A stretch of DNA of 64,000 nucleotides from Aliiglaciecola sp. M165 (GTDB lineage: Bacteria; Pseudomonadota; Gammaproteobacteria; Enterobacterales; Alteromonadaceae), in contig NZ_VKKH01000009.1 of assembly GCF_007197995.1 (NCBI RefSeq), positions 248,001 through 312,000 of the forward strand, read 5' to 3'. The notes under the pieces are model-generated. The model was not told the origin of the DNA and ran no database searches. It saw nothing but the letters and a program-made list of their open reading frames with translations. The position numbers and the translations under genes were made by a program. Below are positions 36,519-46,336 of this stretch, piece after piece (within the stretch, counting starts at the first letter, position 1; each line of letters opens with the position of its first letter).

Positions 36519-37289
36519 TTACTCCGCAGCAGGAATGGGTAGTTTAACTAGGTTAGCTGGCAATTGTTTTCTTGCCATACGAACTGCTTCGATACTTGAT
36601 TCCAAGTAAGAACCATCCAGTTCAACCCAAGAACGATTGCCGTTATCCCACATCCAGGCATTTTTCTGGTCTAGAGATAGTGCAATCAACGCTGTGCGTC
36701 CCAAATTGAAGAAGTCCACGGTAATATCGGTACCGTTATAGTTCATGTTACCTTGGTAAGCATCGATTTTTGAGCCGTAATCAAGTTCGATTTGGTACGC
36801 TTCGATAACTTGGCGGAAACGCTCAGAAACGGTGACGTTTGAGTTACCCATTACATCACGAAGACGCTCAATACGGGCGTTTCGTTCTGCCAACTTGATA
36901 GGAACATCCGCAGCAATAAATTTCTCAAGGCTGTCAATCATACGAAACAATAAGGGTACGATGCCGCGCTTGGTCTCATCAATCTGGTCGATTTGACGCT
37001 GTAGCGAATCAATCCCGCGTTGCTGGTCAGCAACCAGTGTAGCAACGTAATCGTTGTACACTTTCAGGTTTTCGGTTTCATCAACGACTTGACGATACTC
37101 TGCAAGCAGTTCTTGTGATTGTTCATAGAGATTGTTGATTTTCTCTTGGGATTTTGCTGCAGCTACGTGAATTCTACCTTCTTCTTTATGAAGGTCATTA
37201 AGTGTATCTGCAGAGACAGCACTGCTACCCAGTACGAAAGCACCAATCACGGTAGAGGCAATAAGGGTTCTCTTGCTCATTTTGGACAT
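36519..37289 (-). CDS. DUF3450 periplasmic coiled-coil protein
   Basis: The ~256-residue exported protein (signal peptide ending SSAVSA) is a coiled coil over about residues 25-120, followed by a globular part with NYNGTDITVDFFNLGRTALIALSLDQ. It matches DUF3450, always found upstream of ttpC in TonB2 operons of marine Gammaproteobacteria. GGGA precedes the ATG at 37289. It is the first gene of the six-gene operon. Biochemical role unknown. Confidence 0.88.
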   Translation of the reverse strand: MSKMSKRTLIASTVIGAFVLGSSAVSADTLNDLHKEEGRIHVAAAKSQEKINNLYEQSQELLAEYRQVVDETENLKVYNDYVATLVADQQRGIDSLQRQIDQIDETKRGIVPLLFRMIDSLEKFIAADVPIKLAERNARIERLRDVMGNSNVTVSERFRQVIEAYQIELDYGSKIDAYQGNMNYNGTDITVDFFNLGRTALIALSLDQKNAWMWDNGNRSWVELDGSYLESSIEAVRMARKQLPANLVKLPIPAAE

Positions 37290-37800
37290 AGTTCCCAACC
37301 AATTTTCTTGTTTTGAATCCTAGCCTAGGTGAAAAGTTCCCTGGCAAGGGGCTATAAACTTTTTTATATAAGGAGTTTAGCTTCAATCCGATGACGGAAA
37401 AAGCTATTACGCACGAATGGTCACATGGATGCAATCAAATTGTCAAGGTGCGCCATTGAGCATAATTAACAATTAATTAAAGTAGTGTAGACCTTTACAC
37501 GACATTTTGATTACATTTTACGCAGCAATATGACGAAAATTTTCGTAATTTAGTCGCATTCTTATCGTATAAATAGTATTTCAGCGCAAAAAGCGTCCGC
37601 TGAAGCGTAAACATTAACGCTTAAACGATTAACTCATCTTACCAGAAATATTTTGAATTTTTTTCACCTGGCCGATCCAAATTTTTACCCTGCTCGACAT
37701 TTAACTCGGTTGTTCGTTAATAATGTTACGGTAGAAATTATCCAAACAACATCGTTTTCAATGTAAAAAGAAGTGACTACAAAGGTGATTAAATTAATTG
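37290..37800. other. AT-rich intergenic region upstream of the TonB2 operon
   Basis: No gene was seen in these 511 bp. The stretch near 37350-37380 contains TATAAACTTTTTTATA, palindromic at its ends. The rest is AT-rich and presumably carries the promoter of the DUF3450-ttpC operon. No convincing Fur box was found by eye. Confidence 0.4.
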
Positions 37801-38031
37801 ACCCCAATCCTGGATAAGAAATGTCGGTGTAGCTATGTTTTAAGCTTAATCAATAGGATAATAGTAGCATCATTTTGATATCGGTCTTTTGTAGGTAAGC
37901 GCCGTGTTTTATTCACCTATCAAGTCAAAAGTTATGTTGTCTAGAAGCTCTAAACGCATAACGAACAAAGAAGATAAGGGGATAAATAGCAATGCTCACA
38001 GGCGTTGCTAATCCGGGATTGAGGTTAATTA
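37795..38031. mobile_element. 225-bp MITE, copy 1, at the stop codon of the TPR/oxygenase gene
   Basis: The element spans 37801-38025. It starts ACCCCAATCCTGGATAAG and ends with the inverse TAATCCGGGATTGAGGT. TAATTG (37795-37800) and TAATTA (38026-38031) flank it as a nearly perfect 6-bp target duplication. About 80% of it aligns with 44631-44858, including the internal blocks TATGTTGTCTAG and CTCTAAACGCATAA. The last base of the element forms part of the TAA stop of the minus-strand gene at 38025. No ORF inside. Confidence 0.88.
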
Positions 38032-39824
38032 TTTTTAATCACGTCAAATGCAACGGTTGTGCGATTTTGTGCAGATTCAAAAGCCGTTGTTGAATGCCAC
38101 ATATACGAGCGAAACAACACTAACTTACCAATCGATGGTTGTATCTTGCGCACTGCCCCCAGTTCTGGCGATGTCTTAATATTCGGTTTCCCAAGACAAA
38201 ACCAACCTTGCTTTGTCTCACAGTCTTCAGTTATTGAAGGCAATGACACATAAAATGCTGAACTTAACCACCCCATCGGATGAATGTGAGACGTATGGAA
38301 ACCTTTATCTTGTAATTGCACCGACCAAGACCCAGAAAACTCAAACTCTTGTGAACTTTTACACGAATCGACGTATTCAAAAGAAGCCGAGATTTCAATA
38401 AATTTGGCAATGCATTTACGTAATTCAATTTCTAACGCTTGAACGAGCGGATTGAGGTTATCAAAAAGATTTCCTCGTGTTTGGGTACCGCCGGTAAGTG
38501 TTTGCTCTAGAGGTTGATTAGTCCCGGTGTGTAGTTCCGTTAAATATTGGTTTAGCTGCTGACAAAATTCGTCAACTGAATTAAAACCAGGTGGAATATC
38601 AATTTCAAATTCCCCCACCAGATTTTCGTAATCGTTTAGCAAGTGCTCTCTAGGATCGCTATTGAGACGCCAGCAAATCCCTAACAAAGACCAGGCAAAC
38701 TGATCATTTGTGTCTTTACCAACAACTTCTTCAAGTAATTTTTGTGCCCTATTAACTTGTCGAGCTTCAATCAATGCTTGCGCAAAATTGAGTAGCACGT
38801 CTCGGTCAGAATCGTTTTGTTCAATCGCCGTTTGGTAGTGAGCCAAACATCTATCGATGTTACCTAAACCTTTTTCAGCTCTGGCGGACAAGTCCCAAAA
38901 CTCAGAAGAAACTCTCAATTCGGGTTCAACTTCTTCTAGCAAGGCTAAGCAAATATCATAATTGCTTGTTCGTAACAGGCTTTGGCAATAGGCAAACTTG
39001 AGGGGCATATTGCGAGGTTCTAACGGAATAGCTTGCAAATAAGAGGCTAAAAAACGCTGCTTTTGCCCTGTTTCCCAAAGCAATTCATTTAAATTTATAT
39101 GCGAGTGGATATAGCCTGGGTTCAGCTCAATCGATTTTTCGTAATAGCTGATGGCTGCGTCTAAGCGACCTAAATCCGATAATGCATTACCCATATTGTG
39201 GAATAATTGGAATGTTGACACGCCTTGAGCTTGAACTTTCTCATATAACCCCAACGCTTGTAGAGGCTCACCTTTTTGTCGCAATGCTAAAGCTATTCCG
39301 TGTATATATTCAGGCGTGTTAGGTTGGCTCACCAACAAGGATTGAAATATCTGGATGGATTCGTCGTATCGCTGCATCGTTGTAAGTAGGTCGGCCTTTT
39401 TGGAATCAAAGTAATGATTTTGGCCCGTCGCTGATACTGCTTCTTCACAAAGCTTTAACGCTTTATCAAATAGCTTGGCCTCCGTTAAGAGGCGCAATAA
39501 ATACTGATATGCTTGGATATTTTTCGGTTGAATGGAAAGTACTCTTCGATAAATGTGTTCGGCTTTTTCTATCTGACCATCACGTTTACATGCTATAGCG
39601 AGATTAAGCATGACCTGCGGTTGATCATTTTTCTGTTCGAGAGAACGTTCCATTAAACTGATTGCGAGAGGGAAGTTTTCTTTAGCTGCGTGCAAAGAAC
39701 CTAATAATTGCAATCCATTTACGTCGTTGGGATATTTTTGCAAAAACTGTTCATACAATGATTGAGCGTTGTCAAAGTCACCGGCCTGATGAAATTTTAG
39801 CGCCTGTTGTAACAATATAGACAT
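38025..39824 (-). CDS. TPR protein with C-terminal 2OG-Fe(II) oxygenase-like domain
   Basis: The 599-residue cytosolic protein has about ten TPR units (1-390; for example PLAISLMERSLEQKNDQPQVMLNLAIACKRD-type helices) and a C-terminal domain with the putative 2OG-Fe(II) oxygenase pattern: FHTSHIHPMGWLSSAFYVSLP, then GKLVLFRSYMWHSTTAF and RTTVAFDV. The spaced histidines fit iron ligands, though the HxD signature is not clear. It is last in an operon with a methyltransferase and a large TonB receptor. Probable role: hydroxylation of an unknown substrate. A MITE abuts its stop. Confidence 0.75.
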   Translation of the reverse strand: MSILLQQALKFHQAGDFDNAQSLYEQFLQKYPNDVNGLQLLGSLHAAKENFPLAISLMERSLEQKNDQPQVMLNLAIACKRDGQIEKAEHIYRRVLSIQPKNIQAYQYLLRLLTEAKLFDKALKLCEEAVSATGQNHYFDSKKADLLTTMQRYDESIQIFQSLLVSQPNTPEYIHGIALALRQKGEPLQALGLYEKVQAQGVSTFQLFHNMGNALSDLGRLDAAISYYEKSIELNPGYIHSHINLNELLWETGQKQRFLASYLQAIPLEPRNMPLKFAYCQSLLRTSNYDICLALLEEVEPELRVSSEFWDLSARAEKGLGNIDRCLAHYQTAIEQNDSDRDVLLNFAQALIEARQVNRAQKLLEEVVGKDTNDQFAWSLLGICWRLNSDPREHLLNDYENLVGEFEIDIPPGFNSVDEFCQQLNQYLTELHTGTNQPLEQTLTGGTQTRGNLFDNLNPLVQALEIELRKCIAKFIEISASFEYVDSCKSSQEFEFSGSWSVQLQDKGFHTSHIHPMGWLSSAFYVSLPSITEDCETKQGWFCLGKPNIKTSPELGAVRKIQPSIGKLVLFRSYMWHSTTAFESAQNRTTVAFDVIKNN

Positions 39825-39833
39825 AGTTGTTGT

Positions 39834-40751
39834 TTAAGGTTTGGTATATTCAAAATGCCAAGCAACGGGCAATTCGTGTCCGCTTAGCGTAAACGAACTA
39901 AATTTTGGTTCCCCTGCATAGTTAGCGGCAACCTGATCACAAACGTCAATCATTTGCTGTTCACTCAGGGCTGCATTACGCATATCGGTCAATCTAAGAA
40001 TTGCGGTTGAAACCTCATCGGACATCGCATCTAACCAACCGATAATATCTTCTTTGGCATAGGCCTGTCGATTCATGAAAAGTTGTTTAAAACCATTATA
40101 TAAATGAACGTGAACACCACTAGTCGCAACAGCAACCTTTTTTGCTAGTTCAGGCTCCACAGAGGTAAATTCGTTCATCGCTTGTGTGATGAGGTTCTCT
40201 TTAGCCGCATAAAATGCGTTGGTTACCTTTTTCGCAATTGGAATAAAGTTTAAAGCTTCTACTAGTTTGGCACCTTCTAATTCTTGTTTATTCTTGCTAT
40301 CGATAAACCCATCTTGAAAATGACAAAGTACAACAAGTGTCTTTTCGGGTTTTAGCACTCTCGTTGCCTCAACAAACGCACTTAATCCGGCATATTCAAT
40401 TCCGAATTGACTCACAACACCATCAAACATGTTGTCTTCATAAGGTAGATCATTGGCAGAGCACACTTTAATGCTTACGTCGGGCATGCGTTTGACAAGC
40501 TGCTCCAATGCACTTTGCGAATAATCCGCGGCAAATAAGTCAAAGTTAGCAGCATTTTCTAAATCCGCATAAATTGAACCAGCACCACATGCCAGATCAA
40601 CAATACGTGAAGCCGCTGGCAAATTATCCAGCTTCGAGCGCCAAAAATCGCGCAAACCTTGATGTTTATTGCCATCTTTGTTTACAAATACTTCGCCCTT
40701 GGCACTCTCTTTTTGCCAATACTGAGACCAGTTTTCTTTTTCTTTATTCAT
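39834..40751 (-). CDS. Class I SAM-dependent methyltransferase
   Basis: The 305-residue protein has the Rossmann-type motif I in IVDLACGAGSIYADLE (near residue 47), the acidic end of beta-2 (DLFAADYS) and motif around LPYEDNMFDGVVSQFGIEYA. Substrate unknown; the helical C-terminal half is not recognised. It lies 9 bp upstream of the TPR/oxygenase gene and downstream of a TonB receptor. A terminator between it and the receptor suggests it may be expressed mostly from readthrough or its own promoter. Confidence 0.8.
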   Translation of the reverse strand: MNKEKENWSQYWQKESAKGEVFVNKDGNKHQGLRDFWRSKLDNLPAASRIVDLACGAGSIYADLENAANFDLFAADYSQSALEQLVKRMPDVSIKVCSANDLPYEDNMFDGVVSQFGIEYAGLSAFVEATRVLKPEKTLVVLCHFQDGFIDSKNKQELEGAKLVEALNFIPIAKKVTNAFYAAKENLITQAMNEFTSVEPELAKKVAVATSGVHVHLYNGFKQLFMNRQAYAKEDIIGWLDAMSDEVSTAILRLTDMRNAALSEQQMIDVCDQVAANYAGEPKFSSFTLSGHELPVAWHFEYTKP

Positions 40752-40766
40752 TTACGACCTTCCAAT

Positions 40767-40796
40767 AAAAAAGGTGAGCCTAAGCTCACCTTTTTT
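40767..40796. terminator. Bidirectional terminator after the TonB receptor
   Basis: AAAAAAGGTGAGC (40767-40779) pairs with GCTCACCTTTTTT (40784-40796) around CTAA. Runs of A and T flank both sides. It lies 17 bp past the receptor stop and upstream of the methyltransferase start. Confidence 0.9.
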
Positions 40797-40812
40797 CAGT
40801 TTTAACTACTAC

Positions 40813-43800
40813 TTAGAAGCTTGCAGTGAAGTTCACGTAGTAAGTACGACCAAATACGTCATAAGTAGCTGGGTATGTGTTTGACTGCTCGTCGTTAGCA
40901 CCAAGGATAGGTGGCTTTTTGTCGAACAAGTTGTCAATACCAGCAGTTACGCGGTAGTTGTCGTTGATGTAATAGGTAGCAGATGCATCAAAGTAGCTGA
41001 AACCGTCGATACGTTCAACTGTGTACTCAGCACCGTCGTCGTCGTCATTAGTTTCGCCTACGAAGCGCCACAATAACTGTGCAACGAATTCGTCAGCAGA
41101 GTACTTGAATGTCATGCGGTGCTTATACTCTGGCGTAGGTTCGCCACAGTTTTGACCGAATTTACCCGCACACTCTAGAATCTCGCCTGCAGCAAATGAC
41201 TGGAAGCTAGCTTCTTCAGTGTAAGTACCCAAGTAATCGATATCTAGAGTACCTTCACCTAGCTCCATTTGGTAGCTAGCGATCAAGTCATAACCAGACA
41301 AGTTAGTTGATGCAGCGTTTTGCGATGTATCAGAAACGAAGTCGATAGTACCGTCAGAACGACGATTAACTAGGTTACAGAACAACGAACCTACACCACC
41401 TTCTGGTCTGTTATAACAAGTATCCAAGATATTGTTAGTACCGATACCAGAGATAGCGTCTTCGATTTCAATTTCGAAGTAATCTAAGCTGAATGTGAAG
41501 CCTTCCATTGGTTCTGCAACAAAACCAATAGTCAATGTTTCAGCTTTCTCTTCTTTCAGATTTGGATCACCACCGCCAATTGAACGAACCTGACCAGATG
41601 CAGGGTCAATTGCGTCACTGAAAACTGCATTAGCAGGTACGCCAGTTGCGATACATAGGTTACGCAACGCGTCACCAGCACCAGCAGGAGCACCGCTTTC
41701 AGAACATGGATCTAGTGCACCAGGGAAGCCTTCGCCTTGTGGCGCGAACAATTCACCGATGTTAGGAGCACGTACCGCAGTGTTGAAACCTACGCGGAAA
41801 CGTAGTTCATCAACTGGTGCCCAAGAACCGGCAATTTTATAACTTTCTACTTGACCAGCAGTAGAGTAGTCAGCAGAACGGTAAGCTAGTTCTACGTCAA
41901 GAGTCTCTGCAAACTCAACACCATCTAGAATTGGCAAGTAAGTTTCGATGTAGTACTCAGATACACTGTATTGACCAGCTAGAGGTGGAGCACCGTTAAA
42001 GCCAGCGATTGTGCCTGCAGCCAAATCTTGAGAAGGCAAGAATTCAAAAGCTTCTTCTCTGTGCTCGTAACCTACCGCGATACCAACTGGGCCACCAGGT
42101 AGTTCAAACATATCTTCTGTGTCACCCGCTAAGGTTACAGCAAATAGTTTTTGGTCGAATACAGCAGTTGAAGCAACAGCAGTTCTCAAGAATGCAGCAG
42201 CATCTTCAGAAATGTTACCTTCACCGAAGATATTCAAAGGAGCACAACCAACTGTTGCACCATTTGAAGATGTGTCAGAACAAGTAGGTTGTCCATCAGC
42301 ACCAACGATTACGTTACCACCTTCAGAAGCAAGCAACATTGCTTGGTCAAAACGGTCACGGTTTACGTTACCAAGTTGAGCAGTTGTGTTGTTTACTTTA
42401 CCAGTTTGGTAGTAAGCATCGTAGGTCCAGCTAGATTCACCGATTGCACCACGCACACCGATTTGCATTTGGTAAGAGTTGAATGCGTCTTCAGAACGAC
42501 GGAACCCAACTTCTTCTAGACGACGACGTAACAATGCACGAGCGTTGTCTGCAATGCCGTCACCATCTGTATCGACGATAGCAGTTGTATCGTTCCAACC
42601 TTGAACATTGTCTGAACCAGCAGTTGAATCAAAGATACAGTTCAAACATACGTTACCAGATGTGTTGATACCGTCAGCATTGATAGCAGTTGGGTCGTTA
42701 AAGTTATTTGGATCAAGGATTTTCGCTTCACGAACACCGATACCAACATAATCTGTGTTGTTACCACTTAGGAATTCTTGAGACTCAGCCGTTAGGAACG
42801 GGTTGTTGTCTAGCGAGAAAGTTGAAGTTTGGAAAATTGGCGTAGGAGCCAACTGTTGAGGTACACGGCTATCTGTGAACATTGCACGGCCGTAGAACTC
42901 AAGATTTTCGTTTGCTTCATAGCTACCTAGAGCAGTAATTTGGTGACGCTCTTGAGGAAGTTGAATGTAGTTAACTGGTGCATAGTTATAGAAATCGTTA
43001 ACGTCGCCGCCAGTAACGAACTGACGTAGGTCACCGTTCTGTTCGAAGATAACACCATTTGGTAGGCCACCATTGAAGATACCTGCCTGAGGAACACCTG
43101 AAGAACCGCCTGGCTCTAGGCCAGAGTTGTCAGCGTTATCAAACAATGCTGTTTCAGCAAAGCTACGATCGCCTTGGAACAATTCGTCACGGTCTGTGTA
43201 GCTCAAGTTAAATACAACGTTACCTTTACCGTCAGCGAAGTTACCACCGATTGTGAAGTCAGCGCTCCAGATAGCAGCGTCGTTTTCGTCAGTTACTTCG
43301 TAACCAACACTTGTTTGAACGCCTTCAAAGTCATCTTTAAGGATGAAGTTGATTACACCTGCAACAGCGTCAGAACCGTATACTGCTGATGCACCACCAG
43401 TTAGTACTTCAACGTCTTGAATTAGTGCTGTAGGAATACTGTTGATATCAACTGTACCACCAGAAGTAGTAGGAACAGCACGCGTACCATTGATTAGAAC
43501 CAACGTACGGTTAGTACCTAGACCACGAAGGTCAACAGTTGCTGTACCGTTACCAGGGTTGTTAGATGTACGGTCTAGACCGGGAACAACCTGAGGTAGA
43601 GTGTTTAGTAGCGACTCAGTGTTAACTGTCGCTGTCAAAGCAAACTGCTCTTGACCGATAGTTGCAACTGGTGCGTTAGAAACGAAATCAGCTTTACGGA
43701 TACGAGAACCTGTTACGGCAATCTTTTCTACTGACTCTTCAGCAGCTGCTTCTTGAGCAACAGCAGCGTTAGAGGCAACCATAGCTGTTGACGCAGCGCC

Positions 43801-43851
43801 AAAAGCCATAGCTAGGCGAATTGACTTCGCCAACTTGGAATTTGTAAACAT
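40813..43851 (-). CDS. Large TonB-dependent outer-membrane receptor
   Basis: The 1012-residue protein has a signal peptide (ending AAVAQEA), a TonB box VEKIAVTGSRI near residue 41, a plug domain (VDLRGLGTNRTLVLINGTRAVPTT; VEVLTGGASAVYGSDAVAGVINFIL) and a long barrel ending VNFTASF. This belongs to the group of big receptors of Alteromonadales used for oligosaccharides or peptides. Codon choice is markedly biased to preferred codons, suggesting high expression. The substrate is unknown; no hydrolase is linked. An inverted repeat (CACTAT/ATAGTG, 43868-43882) lies just before its ribosome binding site GGGAG. Confidence 0.93.
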   Translation of the reverse strand: MFTNSKLAKSIRLAMAFGAASTAMVASNAAVAQEAAAEESVEKIAVTGSRIRKADFVSNAPVATIGQEQFALTATVNTESLLNTLPQVVPGLDRTSNNPGNGTATVDLRGLGTNRTLVLINGTRAVPTTSGGTVDINSIPTALIQDVEVLTGGASAVYGSDAVAGVINFILKDDFEGVQTSVGYEVTDENDAAIWSADFTIGGNFADGKGNVVFNLSYTDRDELFQGDRSFAETALFDNADNSGLEPGGSSGVPQAGIFNGGLPNGVIFEQNGDLRQFVTGGDVNDFYNYAPVNYIQLPQERHQITALGSYEANENLEFYGRAMFTDSRVPQQLAPTPIFQTSTFSLDNNPFLTAESQEFLSGNNTDYVGIGVREAKILDPNNFNDPTAINADGINTSGNVCLNCIFDSTAGSDNVQGWNDTTAIVDTDGDGIADNARALLRRRLEEVGFRRSEDAFNSYQMQIGVRGAIGESSWTYDAYYQTGKVNNTTAQLGNVNRDRFDQAMLLASEGGNVIVGADGQPTCSDTSSNGATVGCAPLNIFGEGNISEDAAAFLRTAVASTAVFDQKLFAVTLAGDTEDMFELPGGPVGIAVGYEHREEAFEFLPSQDLAAGTIAGFNGAPPLAGQYSVSEYYIETYLPILDGVEFAETLDVELAYRSADYSTAGQVESYKIAGSWAPVDELRFRVGFNTAVRAPNIGELFAPQGEGFPGALDPCSESGAPAGAGDALRNLCIATGVPANAVFSDAIDPASGQVRSIGGGDPNLKEEKAETLTIGFVAEPMEGFTFSLDYFEIEIEDAISGIGTNNILDTCYNRPEGGVGSLFCNLVNRRSDGTIDFVSDTSQNAASTNLSGYDLIASYQMELGEGTLDIDYLGTYTEEASFQSFAAGEILECAGKFGQNCGEPTPEYKHRMTFKYSADEFVAQLLWRFVGETNDDDDGAEYTVERIDGFSYFDASATYYINDNYRVTAGIDNLFDKKPPILGANDEQSNTYPATYDVFGRTYYVNFTASF

Positions 43852-44349
43852 GTATGTCTCCCTGGACCACTATTAAATAGTGTGAGTTTTTGCCGCTTTT
43901 GCGACTTTTTATTAGTAAGGTAGTGAACCTCGCGACAGATAATAAACACATAGTGATGCTCTGGTCAACTGGTTGTATCAGTGTATTTCAGGAAAGTTCA
44001 AATTATTTTTAGTCGATTTTCACTCAGTTGAGTAAGCATTTGTTTACGGTTGAAAAATTTTGAATTTTTTTTGGATTTCACTAACTTGTTATTTTTCAAA
44101 AAATTAATGTAACAAATTGGAAATACTTTCTACGTAGAACTTCGTAGGTTGTTTTTAGGCAATCTCTGACGGTTCAAACTTTAGTATAAGTCATAGTAAA
44201 TTCGCAAAATTCATCCAATCAAAATGTCATTTAGCTGGCTAGCATGAATAAATCGGGATTCTACGATTCACAGTTTAAGAATAGCCGCTTGGTAATTTTT
44301 GCCGTTTCTACTACTCTAGTGTTTTCTAACAATAATAAAGAATTGCGCA
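43852..44349. other. Intergenic region between the large TonB receptor and the ComFB-like gene
   Basis: No gene was seen in 498 bp. It has the divergent promoters of both genes. The receptor leader includes a short hairpin (CACTAT TAA ATAGTG at 43868-43882) immediately upstream of its Shine-Dalgarno. The rest is AT-rich without recognised repeats. Confidence 0.4.
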
Positions 44350-44631
44350 ATGAAATTAGACGACGATATTCACAATTATTATGAACATTTAATTCTAGAA
44401 AGAATTGAAAAGTTGGATCTCAATGCTAGTAAAAGCAATGACTATATTGCAGATTTGTGTTGCTTGGCGTTAAACCAGGTGCCGCCTCGTTATATTCGAT
44501 ATGAAGTCGACATGTCATTTTATCTGCCACAAAGTGAACGGCAACAAATGGAAATGAATGTGGAAAACGCGATCTCTAAAGCCATGCGGTTTTTAGATGA
44601 ACCGAAAGGGAAAAAGCCAAAGAGTAAATAA
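44350..44631 (+). CDS. ComFB-domain protein
   Basis: The 93-residue protein matches the late-competence ComFB domain: IHNYYEHLILERIEKL, then DYIADLCCLALNQVPPRYIRYEVDMSFYL. ComFB-type domains bind cyclic di-GMP in some bacteria, but that property cannot be read from this sequence. The tail KGKKPKSK is basic. Its stop codon is completed by the first base of the MITE at 44631. Confidence 0.8.
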   Translation: MKLDDDIHNYYEHLILERIEKLDLNASKSNDYIADLCCLALNQVPPRYIRYEVDMSFYLPQSERQQMEMNVENAISKAMRFLDEPKGKKPKSK

Positions 44632-44864
44632 CCCCAATTCTGGATAAGAAATGTCGGAATAGCTTAGTTTTTAAAGCTTTATCAATAAAATAGAAGCTAT
44701 CGTCATTTTGATATTGGTTTTTAATAGGTAAGTGCCGTGATTTATTACCTTATCAAGGCGAGAATTATGTTGTCTAGTCGCTCTAAACGCATAATGAACA
44801 ACGATGATAGGGGGATAAATAGCGGTGCTTACAGGCGTTGCTTATCCGGGATTGGGGTTAAATA
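44625..44864. mobile_element. 228-bp MITE, copy 2, at the stop codon of the ComFB-like gene
   Basis: The element spans 44631-44858 with ends ACCCCAATTCTGGATAAG and CTTATCCGGGATTGGGGT, almost perfectly inverted. TAAATA flanks it on both sides (44625-44630 and 44859-44864), an exact 6-bp target duplication. Homologous throughout to 37801-38025. The preceding gene's TAA is made from the duplicated target plus the element's first base. Confidence 0.92.
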
Positions 44865-44879
44865 GATGAGAGAGGGTTG

Positions 44880-44990
44880 GGTGGCGGTCCTCCAGCCACA
44901 TTCCGGCACATGAGTCGTCTGCTGCGGCTGCTCCCTTCCAGGCCTGACCGGGTTCACAGAGTATCATTGCGGAAGGACCAAAAGACCACC
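44880..44990 (-). ncRNA. ffs: 4.5S RNA of the signal recognition particle
   Basis: On the minus strand the ends GGTGGTC and GACCGCCACC pair. The centre holds the conserved SRP helix-8 loop GGTCAGGCCTGGAAGG then GAGCAGCCGCAG, where Ffh binds. Size about 110 nt is that of the bacterial small SRP RNA. It lies between the MITE and the Leu/Phe dehydrogenase gene. Exact ends are estimated from the stem. Confidence 0.94.
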
Positions 44991-45147
44991 ATTGAAACCG
45001 TCGAAACGTTGCTCAAGCAACGATTCGGCGCGCATTATGACCAATGACTGCAATATATGCAAGGAGCTTCGAGCTGAAAAAAGCCTTTCGCTTAAAGAAC
45101 AGGCAGTTTTCGATTTCGTCTTTATTTTCAACTAAATTGTTCTGGCT

Positions 45148-46197
45148 TTATTTCTTAAAGCGCTCTTCTGCAATTTTGTTGGATACCACATTCGTTGGCA
45201 ACCCTTGTTGAGAAGATCGGTTATATATTTCCGTCAAATTGTCAGCGATACCTTCTATATGGCTTCTCATTGCCTGAGCGGTGCTTAAGATGCGTTGATG
45301 ATAGATATCAATCACCCCGCCAGCGTTTATGACATAGTCAGGAGCATAGAGCACACCCTTTTGCCTTAACACTTCACCCAAAGACTCTTCAGCTAATTGA
45401 TTGTTGGCTGCACCAGCAATGACTTTCGCTTTGATTCTGCGAATTGTGTCTTGATTGACCGATGCGCCCATTGCGCAAGGTGCATAAACATCAACATCCA
45501 AATCAAATATTTCATCTGGGTGCACTGCGGTTGCACCAAATTCCTCAACGGCCTTCTCCACCCCTTGAGGGTAAATATCTGTTACAATGAGTTCCGCCCC
45601 ATGCTCATGTAGGTGTTTCGCCAAGCGGAATCCAACGTGCCCCAATCCCTGGACAGCGACTCTTACACCTTTTAAGTCTGTTTTTAGCGCATACTCCACG
45701 CTAGCTCGCAATCCAACGAAAACACCGTAAGCAGTAGAAGGTGCCGGATTTCCATCAGCTTCTCCTCCATCATAGCGATATTTTGCACTTATCCCAGACA
45801 CGTGTTGGGTATTTTGTGCCATGAGCTGAATGTCACTGACCGCGATTCCTGAGTCTTCGGCTGTAATGTAACGGCCACCAACTTGTTCAACAAATCGTCC
45901 CATCGCCTGCATCATTTCCGGCGTTTTATGTAATCGAGGATCTCCCAGAATAACGGATTTTCCGCCACCGAGCTTTAGTTCCGCCATAGCAGCTTTATAG
46001 GTCATTCCTCTTGACAGTCTAAGCACATCATTTAGTGCCTCTTCGCTATTAGCATATGGCCACATTCTGCAGCCGCCTAAGGACGGTCCCAAATTTGTGT
46101 TATGCACAGCGATAATCGCCTTGAGCCCTGATGCTTTGTCGCTAAAAAAAGCAACTTGCTCATGATTATCAAATTCTTTGTGATCAAACACCGACAT
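45148..46197 (-). CDS. Leucine/phenylalanine dehydrogenase family protein
   Basis: The 349-residue Glu/Leu/Phe/Val dehydrogenase starts MSVFDHKEFDNHEQ after AGGTACC; a longer in-frame start at 46296 lacks family residues. Catalytic segments are GPSLGGCRMWPY, AELKLGGGKSVILGDP (catalytic Lys) and the NAD-binding VQGLGHVGFRLAKHL. It deaminates branched-chain or aromatic amino acids. It lies next to an Lrp regulator and close to phenylalanine hydroxylase genes, fitting amino-acid catabolism. Confidence 0.92.
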   Translation of the reverse strand: MSVFDHKEFDNHEQVAFFSDKASGLKAIIAVHNTNLGPSLGGCRMWPYANSEEALNDVLRLSRGMTYKAAMAELKLGGGKSVILGDPRLHKTPEMMQAMGRFVEQVGGRYITAEDSGIAVSDIQLMAQNTQHVSGISAKYRYDGGEADGNPAPSTAYGVFVGLRASVEYALKTDLKGVRVAVQGLGHVGFRLAKHLHEHGAELIVTDIYPQGVEKAVEEFGATAVHPDEIFDLDVDVYAPCAMGASVNQDTIRRIKAKVIAGAANNQLAEESLGEVLRQKGVLYAPDYVINAGGVIDIYHQRILSTAQAMRSHIEGIADNLTEIYNRSSQQGLPTNVVSNKIAEERFKK

Positions 46198-46336
46198 GCA
46201 GGTACCTATTTTATTGGTTATTGTTTTGCACAATAGTAGCCCATGGGCACGAGGACAAGTGTTGCTAACTTTTTGGTCAGAGAATAGAAAGTGCAAACCC
46301 GTAACGCTAGTTTTCTAACAAGTAGGATAAATATCC

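Noticed and set aside
37290-37800. Fur box upstream of the TonB2 operon
   Set aside because: AT-rich segments were seen but none fitted the 19-bp Fur consensus well enough.
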